Origin: Candidatus Nitrosotenuis uzonensis
Lineage (GTDB): Archaea > Thermoproteota > Nitrososphaeria > Nitrososphaerales > Nitrosopumilaceae
Direction: 5' to 3'
Assembly: GCF_000723185.1 (NCBI RefSeq)
Contig: NZ_CBTY010000011.1
Span: 163,403-227,402 of the forward strand
Length of the DNA stretch: 64,000 nucleotides
Shown here: positions 23,515-30,873 of the stretch, one piece after another
How the letters are laid out: the number at the start of each line of letters is the position of its first letter
Position numbering within the stretch: position 1 is the first letter of the stretch
Made by a program: the position numbers and the translations under genes
Notes under the pieces: generated by a model
The model's input: only the letters and a program-made list of their open reading frames with translations
What the model was told of the DNA's origin: nothing
Database searches by the model: none

Positions 23515-23958
23515 TTGATCAGTATCCAAAACGCATCTAAAAAACACATGAATGCAATACTCGAACTGCTAGTTGAGCTTGGCAGACCCGCACCTGCAAA
23601 CAAATCAGAAAAAATCCGATTTGAAAAGATGATCGTAGCGTATATCTCAAATAAAGACAAGATGCTGCTTGTCGCACGCGAGAACTCCAAAATAGTCGGG
23701 CTGGTAAGCATTGTGCTGATGGACAGATTAAACCAGGTCGGAAAAGAGATGTACATACCGGAGCTCATAGTATCGTCCAAATACCGTGGAAGGGGAGTTG
23801 GAAGAAAGCTTGTCAATCAATGTGTAAAAATTGCAAAAAGCAACAATTGTTTTAGAATACGACTTGAATCAGGATACGCAAGAACGTCATCTCATAAATT
23901 TTACAAAAAACTAGGATTTGAGGACTATGCCCTCACTTTTAAAAAAATCTTAGGCTAG
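23515..23958 (+). CDS. GNAT-family N-acetyltransferase
   Basis: A 147-residue GNAT acetyltransferase that uses acetyl-CoA to acetylate an amine. The acetyl-CoA pyrophosphate-binding motif is [15 protein letters not shown] (about residues 88-102), preceded by the strand EMYIPELIV. It has the usual length with no extra domain; the substrate, which could be an amino acid, a protein N-terminus or an antibiotic, is unknown. The start is TTG at 23515. It is convergent with the CDC48 gene and overlaps its end by nine bases. Confidence 0.85.
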   Translation: MISIQNASKKHMNAILELLVELGRPAPANKSEKIRFEKMIVAYISNKDKMLLVARENSKIVGLVSIVLMDRLNQVGKEMYIPELIVSSKYRGRGVGRKLVNQCVKIAKSNNCFRIRLESGYARTSSHKFYKKLGFEDYALTFKKILG

Positions 23959-26076
23959 TGAGGTTGCAACTGCAGGTGACCTCACTTTTTTTATTGCATT
24001 TTCCAAGTCTTGATGAGTTATCTTGATGTCTTTGTATGATTGCACTTCCCCACTAACATGTCGTTTCAATGCGCTTATTGCAGCTCTGCTACATACGGCA
24101 GCAATCTCAGCTCCGGTGTATCCGTCTGTAGCTTCTACAAGCTTGTCGATATTCACATCTTCTGCAAGTGGCTTTCTTCTTGTGTGAATCTCAAAGATAT
24201 GCTTTCGTCCTGCCGCGTCAGGTCTTGGTACTTCGATGATCCTGTCAAATCGTCCTGGCCTGAGAAGTGCCGAATCAACGATATCAAGCCTGTTTGTCGC
24301 TCCTATCACTAACACGCCGTGCAGCTCTTCAAGTCCGTCAATTTCGGTTAGTATTTGGGATACTACGCTCTCCGTCACATGCGATGAATCACCTCCACCT
24401 CTTTTTGGGATAAGGGCATCTATCTCGTCAAAGAATATGATACATGGGGATGCTTGTCGTGCCTTTCTGAATACTTCACGTACTCCCTTCTCGGATTCTC
24501 CTACCCATTTTGATAGTAGCTCAGGACCTTTGACACTGATAAAGTTGGACTCGGTCATCTTTGCTAGGGCCTTTGCTATCAAAGTCTTTCCAGTTCCTGG
24601 AGGACCATGCAACAAAATCCCCTTTGGCGGTGATACGTCAACATACTTGAATGCTTCCTTGTGTTTTAACGGCCACTCAACTGCTTCCTTCAATTCTTCC
24701 TTGAGCGATTCTAGTCCGCCTACTTCGTCCCATGTTACATTCGGTATCTCGACTAGCACCTCTCTCAATGCGGATGGTTTTACCTCCTTTAGCGCTTCTT
24801 TAAAGTCCTCATCAAGAATCTTTATCTTTTGTAGTATCTCGGAGGAAATCTTTTCCTGATCCAAGTTGATTTCTGGCAGAATCCTCCTAAGTGATCTCAT
24901 TGCAGCTTCTTTTGCTAATGCTTCAAGATCAGCTCCCACAAATCCGTGCGTTATTCTGGCAATCTGTTCTAGGTTCACTTTTTCGTCAACTGGCATACCA
25001 CGTGTGTGTATGTTGAGAATTTCAAGACGTCCCTCTTCATCTGGTATTCCAATTTCTATCTCCCTATCAAATCGCCCTGGCCTTCTTAGTGCAGGATCTA
25101 TTGAATCGGGCCTGTTTGTAGCAGCAATTACCACTACCTTGCCTCTTGATTTCATTCCATCCATTAGCGTGAGAAGCTGTGATACGACTCTTTTTTCTAC
25201 CTCTCCTGTAACCTCGTCACGTTTTGGTGCAATCGAATCAATCTCATCAATAAAGATGATACTGGGTGTGTTCTCCTCGGCCTGCTTGAATATCTCTCGC
25301 AGTCTCTCTTCTGATTCCCCATAGTATTTGCCCATTATTTCGGGCCCAGAAATAGACGTAAAGTGAGCATTTGTCTCTCCAGCTAGGGCCTTTGCAAGTA
25401 ATGTCTTACCGGTTCCTGGAGGACCGTATAATAAGACCCCTTTAGGCGCCTCTATGCCGATCTTATCGAAAATCTCTGGATGACGCATTGGAAGCTCTAC
25501 CATCTCGCGTATCTTCTGTACCTCCTTTTTAAGACCACCCAAGTCATCATATGTAATTCTTGGAATCGTGTTGTCCATAGCCTGTGTCATAGAGCCTAGT
25601 ACGAACTGTGTTCTTGGAGTAACAATAACAGGTTTTGATGGGCTAGTGGAAGTGACTATAAGCTGGGTCTTTCCTCCAAGGTGGGTGTTTACTATTACGG
25701 TATCTCCGGTCGTAAAAACATGTCCTTCATAAAGTGTAGACATGTATTCCTGTAGGCCTTCCACCGACATTTTTTCCACCGGAGATAAGACAATTTTCTC
25801 GGCTTCGGCGGCATTTACTGTCTTTACTTGCACTTTCTCTCCTATAGCTGCCCCTATGTTATGTCGCGTTAATCCATCAATACGTATTATTCCAGAACCA
25901 TAATCATCTGCAGATCCCGGCCAGATCTTAACGTGAGTCTTCTTGTTGGCCAAAAGCTCAACAATCTGCCCTGTGTGCCAATCATTATCCTTTACTATTT
26001 TCGGGTCAATTACAGCTATTCCCTTTCCAACATGTCTCTGTGATATCTCGTCGATTTTTAGTATTATCTCGCTCAT
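23950..26076 (-). CDS. cdc48: CDC48/VCP-type AAA ATPase
   Basis: A 708-residue two-ring AAA unfoldase. The N-terminal substrate-binding domain (about residues 1-180) holds the double-psi barrel and the CDC48_2 module. D1 and D2 each have a Walker A GPPGTGKT (near 217 and 490), Walker B with DEID, and arginine-finger RPGRFDR (near 330 and 605). Both rings look catalytically complete. It extracts and unfolds proteins for the proteasome in the cytoplasm. The ATG at 26076 is preceded by GGTGAT eight bases upstream. It lies 16 bases after the hsp20 stop and is probably cotranscribed. Confidence 0.96.
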   Translation of the reverse strand: MSEIILKIDEISQRHVGKGIAVIDPKIVKDNDWHTGQIVELLANKKTHVKIWPGSADDYGSGIIRIDGLTRHNIGAAIGEKVQVKTVNAAEAEKIVLSPVEKMSVEGLQEYMSTLYEGHVFTTGDTVIVNTHLGGKTQLIVTSTSPSKPVIVTPRTQFVLGSMTQAMDNTIPRITYDDLGGLKKEVQKIREMVELPMRHPEIFDKIGIEAPKGVLLYGPPGTGKTLLAKALAGETNAHFTSISGPEIMGKYYGESEERLREIFKQAEENTPSIIFIDEIDSIAPKRDEVTGEVEKRVVSQLLTLMDGMKSRGKVVVIAATNRPDSIDPALRRPGRFDREIEIGIPDEEGRLEILNIHTRGMPVDEKVNLEQIARITHGFVGADLEALAKEAAMRSLRRILPEINLDQEKISSEILQKIKILDEDFKEALKEVKPSALREVLVEIPNVTWDEVGGLESLKEELKEAVEWPLKHKEAFKYVDVSPPKGILLHGPPGTGKTLIAKALAKMTESNFISVKGPELLSKWVGESEKGVREVFRKARQASPCIIFFDEIDALIPKRGGGDSSHVTESVVSQILTEIDGLEELHGVLVIGATNRLDIVDSALLRPGRFDRIIEVPRPDAAGRKHIFEIHTRRKPLAEDVNIDKLVEATDGYTGAEIAAVCSRAAISALKRHVSGEVQSYKDIKITHQDLENAIKKVRSPAVATSLA

Positions 26077-26083
26077 TTAATCA

Positions 26084-26097
26084 CCTAAAAATTTAGG
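26084..26097 (-). promoter_or_regulatory. Hairpin over the ribosome-binding site of cdc48
   Basis: On the minus strand this reads CCTAAATTTTTAGG, a palindrome whose 3' half contains the GG of the GGTGAT ribosome-binding site of cdc48. Folding would pair CCTAA with TTAGG around ATTT and hide part of the site. Confidence 0.45.
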
Positions 26098-26590
26098 AGA
26101 CCTCCACGGTCTTACCCTTTGGTTTGTCTTCTTTTTTGAGTCGGAATTGAACTTCCAATATTCCGTTAGTGTATGATGCCTTTACAGAGTCAACATCTAT
26201 CTTATTTCTGATGGGTATGGTTGTATGGTATTTTCTGTCTCCCTTTTCTGCGTCAATGTTTACCTTATTGCCTTCTACTACTACCTTGATATCGTTCTTT
26301 TCAACTCCGGGCATTTCTGCTACTAACTTGAGGACTCCCTCCTTTTCATCCACCAATGTGTCAACCAGTGGCTCTCTTGCGTCTGCTGTCGGCAGTAGGC
26401 TTGGTTTTATGTTTCCGTACTCCCTTACTTGCGGCTTGCCATCAGGCCCAACGGTTACTGTGTATCCGTAATAATATGGTCCTACGGTCTTGCCGTCGGC
26501 TCTTTTGATACTCTCAAAGACATCATCAAAATCCATGAAAGACCTTGACATTCTCTGAAAGAGCCTATCGAATTCTTCATCTAAGAACAT
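26093..26590 (-). CDS. Hsp20 small heat-shock protein
   Basis: A 165-residue small heat-shock protein. The alpha-crystallin core (about residues 75-155) has KLVAEMPGVEKNDIKVVVEG and the closing NGILEVQFRLKKED; the tail ends in the VEVS-type motif. It holds unfolded proteins for refolding. The ATG at 26590 has GGTGA about ten bases upstream and a TATA box at 26626-26636. It is the first gene of a unit with cdc48, which ties protein holding to unfolding and degradation. Confidence 0.93.
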   Translation of the reverse strand: MFLDEEFDRLFQRMSRSFMDFDDVFESIKRADGKTVGPYYYGYTVTVGPDGKPQVREYGNIKPSLLPTADAREPLVDTLVDEKEGVLKLVAEMPGVEKNDIKVVVEGNKVNIDAEKGDRKYHTTIPIRNKIDVDSVKASYTNGILEVQFRLKKEDKPKGKTVEVS

Positions 26591-26603
26591 GTAATATTCA
26601 CCT

Positions 26604-26621
26604 ATAGATTGTAATATCTAT
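26604..26621. promoter_or_regulatory. Inverted repeat in the leader of the hsp20-cdc48 unit
   Basis: ATAGAT-TGTAAT-ATCTAT is a perfect 6-bp inverted repeat just downstream of the minus-strand TATA box and near the expected transcription start. It could be a repressor site for the heat-shock unit. Confidence 0.4.
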
Positions 26622-26625
26622 TACA

Positions 26626-26636
26626 TTATATAAATT
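26626..26636 (-). promoter_or_regulatory. TATA box for hsp20-cdc48
   Basis: The minus strand reads TTTATATAATG here. The expected start lies about 25 bases downstream and leaves a leader of roughly 15 bases that carries the GGTGA ribosome-binding site. Confidence 0.55.
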
Positions 26637-26649
26637 TTTATGATATTTG

Positions 26650-26657
26650 TTTATATC
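26650..26657 (+). promoter_or_regulatory. TATA box for the gene at 26678
   Basis: TTTATATC is centred about 25 bases before the ATG at 26678. This suggests a leaderless transcript, divergent from hsp20. Confidence 0.55.
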
Positions 26658-26677
26658 ATTACATAAGGCTATTATAT

Positions 26678-27361
26678 ATGACATATGATAATGTTATCGT
26701 GAGAACATCGAATCTATCTGTGCCGGAAGTAGTTCGCGAGATAATAACCAGAAACCGTTCCATATACGACTGCATGAAAATGGACGTGATCAACTATACT
26801 GCACTTGCAGTCAAAATTCAACCTGATGTTGAAAAGCAGTTAGGCAACCCCGTAAATCTGAACACGATAGTTGTAGCCATCAAGCGATATGCCGATTCGT
26901 TCGTAGAAAAGGAGGATGTAAAGACAGAATCCGTGCTCAAAAACGCAAGGCTTTCACTAACTGACGGCATTCTCGATATCAAGTTCTCGTCAAGTGATAT
27001 TCAAGATGATCCTGCCTCGATACTTGGCAAGTTTGAACAGTATGATTCTGATTATGAGTTTTTCAAGCTGGCCGACTCGACGGTTAGAGTGTTAACTGAG
27101 GATCTAGCGGACATTAGGAGGATGTTCGAGTCTCTTCCCTCTGCTAAAAACATAGTCAGTACAGGTCTTGCAAAAATAAAGATCCGCATATCTGCTGACC
27201 AAAATAGGTCTGATGCAGTATCATATGTGGCAGAAATTCTGCATGATAACGGGATAGAGCTGCAGAACGCGTACTTTTCGCAAGATGACATAATCCTTAT
27301 CCTAAAGGAACATGATGCCTCAAAAGCATATGAGGTTCTGAGGGCAGAAATATCTAGGTAA
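26678..27361 (+). CDS. Protein of unknown function, possible ACT-like domain
   Basis: A 227-residue soluble protein. It alternates strands and helices: VIVRTSNLSVPEVVREIITRN at the N-terminus, then a long helical middle, and the C-terminal KIKIRISADQNRSDAVSYVAEILHDNGIEL (about residues 169-198), which resembles an ACT/RAM small-molecule-binding fold, ending with DIILILKEHDASKAYEVLRAE. A regulator is possible but no DNA-binding segment is certain. It is divergent from hsp20-cdc48, and a TATA box sits 25 bases from its ATG. Its 3' end abuts the convergent gene at 27362. Confidence 0.7.
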   Translation: MTYDNVIVRTSNLSVPEVVREIITRNRSIYDCMKMDVINYTALAVKIQPDVEKQLGNPVNLNTIVVAIKRYADSFVEKEDVKTESVLKNARLSLTDGILDIKFSSSDIQDDPASILGKFEQYDSDYEFFKLADSTVRVLTEDLADIRRMFESLPSAKNIVSTGLAKIKIRISADQNRSDAVSYVAEILHDNGIELQNAYFSQDDIILILKEHDASKAYEVLRAEISR

Positions 27362-27682
27362 TTAAACGCCTAGGGTCTCTGCTTTTGATATTTCCAGAAA
27401 GACCTTATCGCCAACTGACACGCCAAGGTCCTTGTATTCACGCATGTCAAGCTTTATGCTAGTCAGACCGCCAGGCATTCCAAACGCTCCTCCAGAAAGC
27501 ATCTTGTTGAGGCTCTTCATCATGTCATCCATGTTGGAAAAACCCATAACCCCAGAACCAAACGGGGACTGGGGGAAAGATTGACTTTCCTTAAAATCCT
27601 TGGTAGGGGACAAAGATAACACTACATATGGTGCCCCGTCAGGCGCCGCATCGATACGCACTACGACATACTCTTTTTTCAT
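27362..27682 (-). CDS. Small protein of unknown function with Gly/Met-rich middle
   Basis: A 106-residue protein. Strands at both ends (EYVVVRIDAAPDGAPYVVLSLSP and TSIKLDMREYKDLGVSVGDKVFLEI) frame a flexible middle (about residues 38-72) rich in Gly, Met, Ser and Phe. The end pattern DLGVSVGDKVFLEI is typical of small OB- or barrel-like folds. Nothing more specific can be said. It ends one base from the stop of the convergent gene at 27361. Confidence 0.7.
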   Translation of the reverse strand: MKKEYVVVRIDAAPDGAPYVVLSLSPTKDFKESQSFPQSPFGSGVMGFSNMDDMMKSLNKMLSGGAFGMPGGLTSIKLDMREYKDLGVSVGDKVFLEISKAETLGV

Positions 27683-27762
27683 GAAAAATAGGTCTTTTTG
27701 TGATATTTTAATTATGGTGTTGCAATTCTTACCGTAACAGCATGCCTGCTATCGCTAATCAA

Positions 27763-27771
27763 ACATTATAT
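27763..27771 (+). promoter_or_regulatory. TATA box for the NDH-2 gene
   Basis: ACATTATATC is centred about 26 bases before the GTG at 27794 and supports that GTG as the start of a leaderless mRNA. Confidence 0.55.
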
Positions 27772-27793
27772 CAACAGAATTTGAAGTAAATAG

Positions 27794-29146
27794 GTGACAA
27801 AGAAAAGAATTCTGGTCTTGGGCGGTGGTTTTGCGGGTGTAGAATGCACGCGCAGGCTGGAATCATATTTCAAACATGATTCTGACGTTGAGCTAGTGCT
27901 AGTATCTGAGGACAACTTTCTTTTGTTCACACCAATGCTGCCTCAGGTGGCATCTGGCATGATAGAGACGCGCCACATAATAATACCGATCAGGACAATA
28001 TGCAAGAAAGCGACGTTCTACGAGGGGAGAGTCAAGAACATAGACCCATACGGGAAGCGCGTTACACTTTATGGCACGAACGAAAAGCGTGGTATCTCCC
28101 TTGATTATGATTATCTGGTTGTGGCGCTGGGAAGCCAGACCAATTTCTTTGGCAACCAGTCGGTCGAAACTTATGCGTATACTATGAAGACACTCAATGA
28201 TGCAGTCGTGTTGCGAAACCGAATAATAGACATGCTAGAGCAAGCAGAAAACGAGACTGATCCGATACTCAAACAATCATTACTGACATTTGTTGTAGTA
28301 GGTGCCGGCTTTGCGGGAATAGAGACGGCTGGAGAGATGCTAGATTTTTTACATGACGCAAAAAAACACTATCCGCATATCTTGGAGCAAGACATCAGAG
28401 TAATTATTCTTGAAGCTCTCTCTGTAGTCCTGCCAGGATTCTCAGACAAGCTTGCCAAATTCACACGCGACAAACTGATACAGAGGGGGATCGAGATAAG
28501 ACTTAACACACTTGTGGTCAACTTTGACGGTTCTGAAGTGATAATAAAAAACGCCACAGATCCTTCAAAAAATCCCGTAAAGGAAATCACTCTTGATTCC
28601 ATACAGACCAAGACGTTGATATGGACAGCTGGTGTTACACCTGTGGATACAATCAAAAACTCTTCTTTTAAGACTGACAGGGGTAGAGTAATTGTAAATG
28701 AATATCTTGAGGTACCAGACTTTGCCGGAACGTTTGTTGTAGGGGACTGCTCACTTACAATTGATCCGAACACGGGAAAACCATACCCGCCAACTGCCCA
28801 GAACGCAGAAGCTGAGGCAAAGATTGCTGCATACAATCTATATGCTGACATCAAGGGACACAAGAGGAAAAAGATAGATTATGTGTCAAAGGGTCAGATG
28901 GCGATCATAGGCAAAAGAACTGCGATTGCGCAGCTAGGCGGCCTGAATATTTATGGGATAGTAGCATGGTGGATCTGGAGAACGGTGTATCTTCGCAAGA
29001 TTCCAAAACTGAACAAAAGACTCAGAGTCATACTTGACTGGACGGCAGATCTTTTCTTTGATAGGGATATTTCCAGACTGAAAATTATAAGAAGAGAGCA
29101 ACCGGTGGATTACAAGGAATTAGACGAAGTGGATGATGTCTGGTAA
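27794..29146 (+). CDS. Type II NADH dehydrogenase (NDH-2), FAD-dependent
   Basis: A 450-residue flavoprotein of the pyridine nucleotide-disulfide oxidoreductase family, NDH-2 type. It has an N-terminal FAD site LVLGGGFAGVECTRRLE (about residues 6-22), a second nucleotide site VVVGAGFAGIETAGEMLDFL near 172, and the flavin-binding GTFVVGDCSL near 310. NDH-2 passes electrons from NADH to quinone without pumping protons and is anchored to the inner membrane face by its C-terminal amphipathic part. The start is GTG at 27794, with a TATA box at the right distance. It is a single gene. Confidence 0.92.
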   Translation: MTKKRILVLGGGFAGVECTRRLESYFKHDSDVELVLVSEDNFLLFTPMLPQVASGMIETRHIIIPIRTICKKATFYEGRVKNIDPYGKRVTLYGTNEKRGISLDYDYLVVALGSQTNFFGNQSVETYAYTMKTLNDAVVLRNRIIDMLEQAENETDPILKQSLLTFVVVGAGFAGIETAGEMLDFLHDAKKHYPHILEQDIRVIILEALSVVLPGFSDKLAKFTRDKLIQRGIEIRLNTLVVNFDGSEVIIKNATDPSKNPVKEITLDSIQTKTLIWTAGVTPVDTIKNSSFKTDRGRVIVNEYLEVPDFAGTFVVGDCSLTIDPNTGKPYPPTAQNAEAEAKIAAYNLYADIKGHKRKKIDYVSKGQMAIIGKRTAIAQLGGLNIYGIVAWWIWRTVYLRKIPKLNKRLRVILDWTADLFFDRDISRLKIIRREQPVDYKELDEVDDVW

Positions 29147-29160
29147 AAACTGCCTAATCT

Positions 29161-29289
29161 CTAACTTGGACCATAAGTCTTTCTGAACTCACATTTGGTG
29201 CAATACAATTCCTTCTTGTCCACTCCATCATCTGTTATATCCTGAATTTCCAAATGCGAGCCACATTTTGGACAAAATACAAAAGGCAT
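29161..29289 (-). CDS. 42-residue zinc-ribbon microprotein
   Basis: ATG 29289 to TAG 29161. The ribbon is CPKCG (residues about 6-10) with CTKCE (about 31-35), a spacing like the N-terminal ribbon of TFS/RPB9-type proteins, and a basic tail. No other domain is present, so it may bind RNA, DNA or RNA polymerase. It is convergent with the NDH-2 gene with 14 bases between the stops. Confidence 0.68.
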   Translation of the reverse strand: MPFVFCPKCGSHLEIQDITDDGVDKKELYCTKCEFRKTYGPS

Positions 29290-29367
29290 ATCATGTGAAA
29301 CTACACCGACTTTATTTATCTGGAATGATCAAATCTAATTAAAAGCTGATAGCTAAGCTAAAAAGCT

Positions 29368-29389
29368 GAAAAATTTTTAAAAATTTTTC
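29368..29389. promoter_or_regulatory. Palindromic core promoter of the 34-residue micropeptide
   Basis: A perfect 22-base palindrome made of A5T5 twice, closed by G and C. Its centre is 27 bases before the ATG at 29406, exactly where a TATA box should lie. Being symmetric, it could start transcription in both directions. Confidence 0.5.
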
Positions 29390-29405
29390 CAATTAATTAT
29401 ACATC

Positions 29406-29510
29406 ATGATAAAAAATCCCATTAAGAGCCTAACCGCAAAATATACCGTAGCTGTAATGGGAGCTTTATCTGTGCTGATGCTCTCATTTGGTTACGTGTC
29501 TGCTTTCTAG
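29406..29510 (+). CDS. 34-residue membrane micropeptide
   Basis: ATG 29406 to TAG 29510. The 34 residues start with a basic stretch (MIKNPIKSLTAKY) and go on to one hydrophobic helix (TVAVMGALSVLMLSFGYVSAF, shown in part), so it is a single-pass membrane peptide or a signal-peptide-like leader. A hairpin terminator follows the stop directly and a palindromic TATA-like element lies 27 bases upstream, so it forms a complete transcription unit of about 120 bases. The function is unknown. Confidence 0.65.
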   Translation: MIKNPIKSLTAKYTVAVMGALSVLMLSFGYVSAF

Positions 29511-29511
29511 A

Positions 29512-29531
29512 GGCGCTTATGCGCCATTTTT
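29512..29531 (+). terminator. Hairpin terminator after the 34-residue micropeptide
   Basis: GGCGC-TTAT-GCGCC is a perfect 5-bp stem with a TTAT loop, followed by ATTTTTTATT. It begins two bases after the stop codon. Confidence 0.75.
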
Positions 29532-29602
29532 TATTCATTTTATGACAATATTCAAAATGTTGAACAGAGCTTTTATAATGGATTTTTAGATCTGGTTGAG
29601 TA

Positions 29603-29767
29603 ATGGGTCTATTTAACAAAAAGGACGATGCAAAGGAAACAAAATGCAAAACATGCGGATTAGAATTACATGATCCTGAACGCCTGCAAAGACATATCAA
29701 AAAAGCACACGGACACCTGCCTGCCAAAAAGATGGAACCTGGAAGCGGCGATGGCGGCCTCTGGTAA
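29603..29767 (+). CDS. 54-residue C2H2 zinc-finger microprotein
   Basis: ATG 29603 to TAA 29767. A classical finger C15-x2-C18-x12-H31-x4-H36 (CKTCGLELHDPERLQRHIKKAH, in part) is the only domain, with a basic N-terminus and a Gly/Pro-rich tail. Such a short single-finger protein may bind DNA or RNA weakly or act as an adaptor. It is on the same strand as the micropeptide at 29406, after that gene's terminator, so it probably has its own promoter. Confidence 0.75.
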   Translation: MGLFNKKDDAKETKCKTCGLELHDPERLQRHIKKAHGHLPAKKMEPGSGDGGLW

Positions 29768-29845
29768 CTGACTACACAAATCGTCATCCTGCGTTGACAC
29801 TGGAAATCTTTGGTCAAAACTTTTGGATAAAAAGTGTTTTAGAGT

Positions 29846-29994
29846 GCGACGACGAGGAAATGGTACAACCCAATGCCGGGGGGCAATTTGGGCGTAGAAT
29901 GCAGCGGCATGGTAATCCAATGCATTCCTCAGACTTTTGGATCCTATCCGTTCACCTACGGACGAGCTCAATCTGAGTATCCTCGTTTCGCCGC
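29846..29994 (-). ncRNA. Structured RNA candidate of unknown family (about 149 nt)
   Basis: Read from 29994 to 29846 on the minus strand, the sequence closes on itself: GCGGCGA plus CGAGGA pairs with TCCTCG plus TCGTCGC, 13 base pairs with a two-base bulge, and a G-U pair that is only allowed on this strand. Inside are CTCAGA/TCTGAG, the hairpin TCCGT-AGGTGA-ACGGA, GAATGCA/TGCATTC, and CCCAA-AT-TGCC-CCCC-GGCA-TTGGG. A TATA-like CTTAAATATAA is 22-24 bases upstream, and a run ending CACTTTTTATCC follows the end. It does not match the core motifs I know for RNase P, SRP RNA or 5S rRNA. The remaining intergenic sequence here (29768-29845 and 29995-30087) shows no gene. Confidence 0.6.
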
Positions 29995-30009
29995 ATATTA
30001 TACGTCGAA

Positions 30010-30021
30010 ATTATATTTAAG
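30010..30021 (-). promoter_or_regulatory. TATA-like box for the structured RNA
   Basis: The minus strand reads CTTAAATATAAT, about 22-24 bases upstream of the first paired base at 29994. Confidence 0.5.
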
Positions 30022-30087
30022 GAAGGGTTTGAATTTCACGTAGCGGCATATCCAGTAGGGAGACGCTTCTGGTCCTAACCTATCATC

Positions 30088-30477
30088 TTAATAGTGGGTA
30101 TAGTCACCGTGTAATTCGTTCTCAAGTTTCTCGATAATGTCCATTTGTCCGCCCTTGTTATCTATGCTAACCAAAAGCAAATGTGCATCACCAAGCGGCA
30201 TGGTGACTCGCCTTAGCTTATCGTATACTGCAAGCACATACCTTCCTTTCCCTATCTTGTGTGCAAGCTTTGCCCTGATCTTCCAAGAATTCACCGAGTA
30301 CTTTAGCGATTCTTGGGTTTCTTCCTCTGTAAGTAGATTTGTTACATCCCTTCTTTTTGCAGAACAGACAACATTTGCATTCATATCGCATATTCGTGCG
30401 TGCCTGATATTTTCGTCAAGATCCATTATCCTATCCAACAGATGCTCAAAATCCATTTGGCAGTATTCTATGGTCAA
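30088..30477 (-). CDS. Roadblock/LC7-like small protein
   Basis: A 129-residue soluble protein. A first helix (DFEHLLDRIMDLDENIRHARICD) is followed by strands (ANVVCSAKRRD), a helix with the TEEETQESLKYSV stretch, and the closing strands GRYVLAVYDKLRRVTMPL and HLLLVSIDN. This alpha-beta order suits the roadblock/LC7 or DUF-type sensor fold seen repeatedly in Thaumarchaeota. The assignment is from pattern only. It ends with an acidic helix. The ATG is at 30477. Confidence 0.65.
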   Translation of the reverse strand: MTIEYCQMDFEHLLDRIMDLDENIRHARICDMNANVVCSAKRRDVTNLLTEEETQESLKYSVNSWKIRAKLAHKIGKGRYVLAVYDKLRRVTMPLGDAHLLLVSIDNKGGQMDIIEKLENELHGDYTHY

Positions 30478-30500
30478 AATTTGTTAAAAAGATTCTCATT

Positions 30501-30766
30501 TTACTTTAGTGATTCTAGAATATCTAGATCAAACTCCAAATGGCCGTTCTTTTTTATCGATCTGAGTAGACCATGAATGCTACGTATCAATAGTCATCCT
30601 CTAGCAGCATCCAAGTAAGGCCTATCAGATCCTTGCCTGTTATGGTTACATTGGTTGGTAAGTCAAGACGTGTTCCTGAAGCATTTGCGCCCTTTTTTAC
30701 TGGTGATGCTTTGACCAGATTCTTTGCAGGCTCGGGCTGCCCTTTTACGATTTGTATGGTTGACAT
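30501..30766 (-). pseudogene. Small gene with a probable frameshift
   Basis: From ATG 30766 a frame runs for 59 residues and stops at 30587 with WMLLEDDY. Another frame continues without a break from just before that stop to TAA at 30501, reading LIRSIHGLLRSIKKNGHLE and so on for about 29 residues, which looks like a natural helical end. The natural product may be about 90 residues long and split by a one- or two-base change, either a real frameshift, a sequencing error or a programmed slip. A longer start, MPQSGVHY at 30817, is also possible. No family is recognised. Confidence 0.5.
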
Positions 30767-30873
30767 GCATTGAGTTACGTATGCAATTATATCATAATGT
30801 ACCCCGCTTTGCGGCATGCCTTCTTGCAAGTCTACGATGAAAATTTGAATAGAGGACAGACTCAAAATAGACC

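Noticed and set aside
24236-24859. Long open frame antisense to cdc48
   Set aside because: It mirrors the codon pattern of the real gene and has a Ser-rich product without domains.
29666-29971. A minus-strand frame over the structured RNA
   Set aside because: The predicted product is low-quality, and the base pairing explains the sequence better than coding does.
29846-29994. RNase P, SRP or 5S rRNA as the identity of the structured RNA
   Set aside because: The universal core motifs of those RNAs were looked for on both strands and not found; the length also disagrees with RNase P and SRP RNA.
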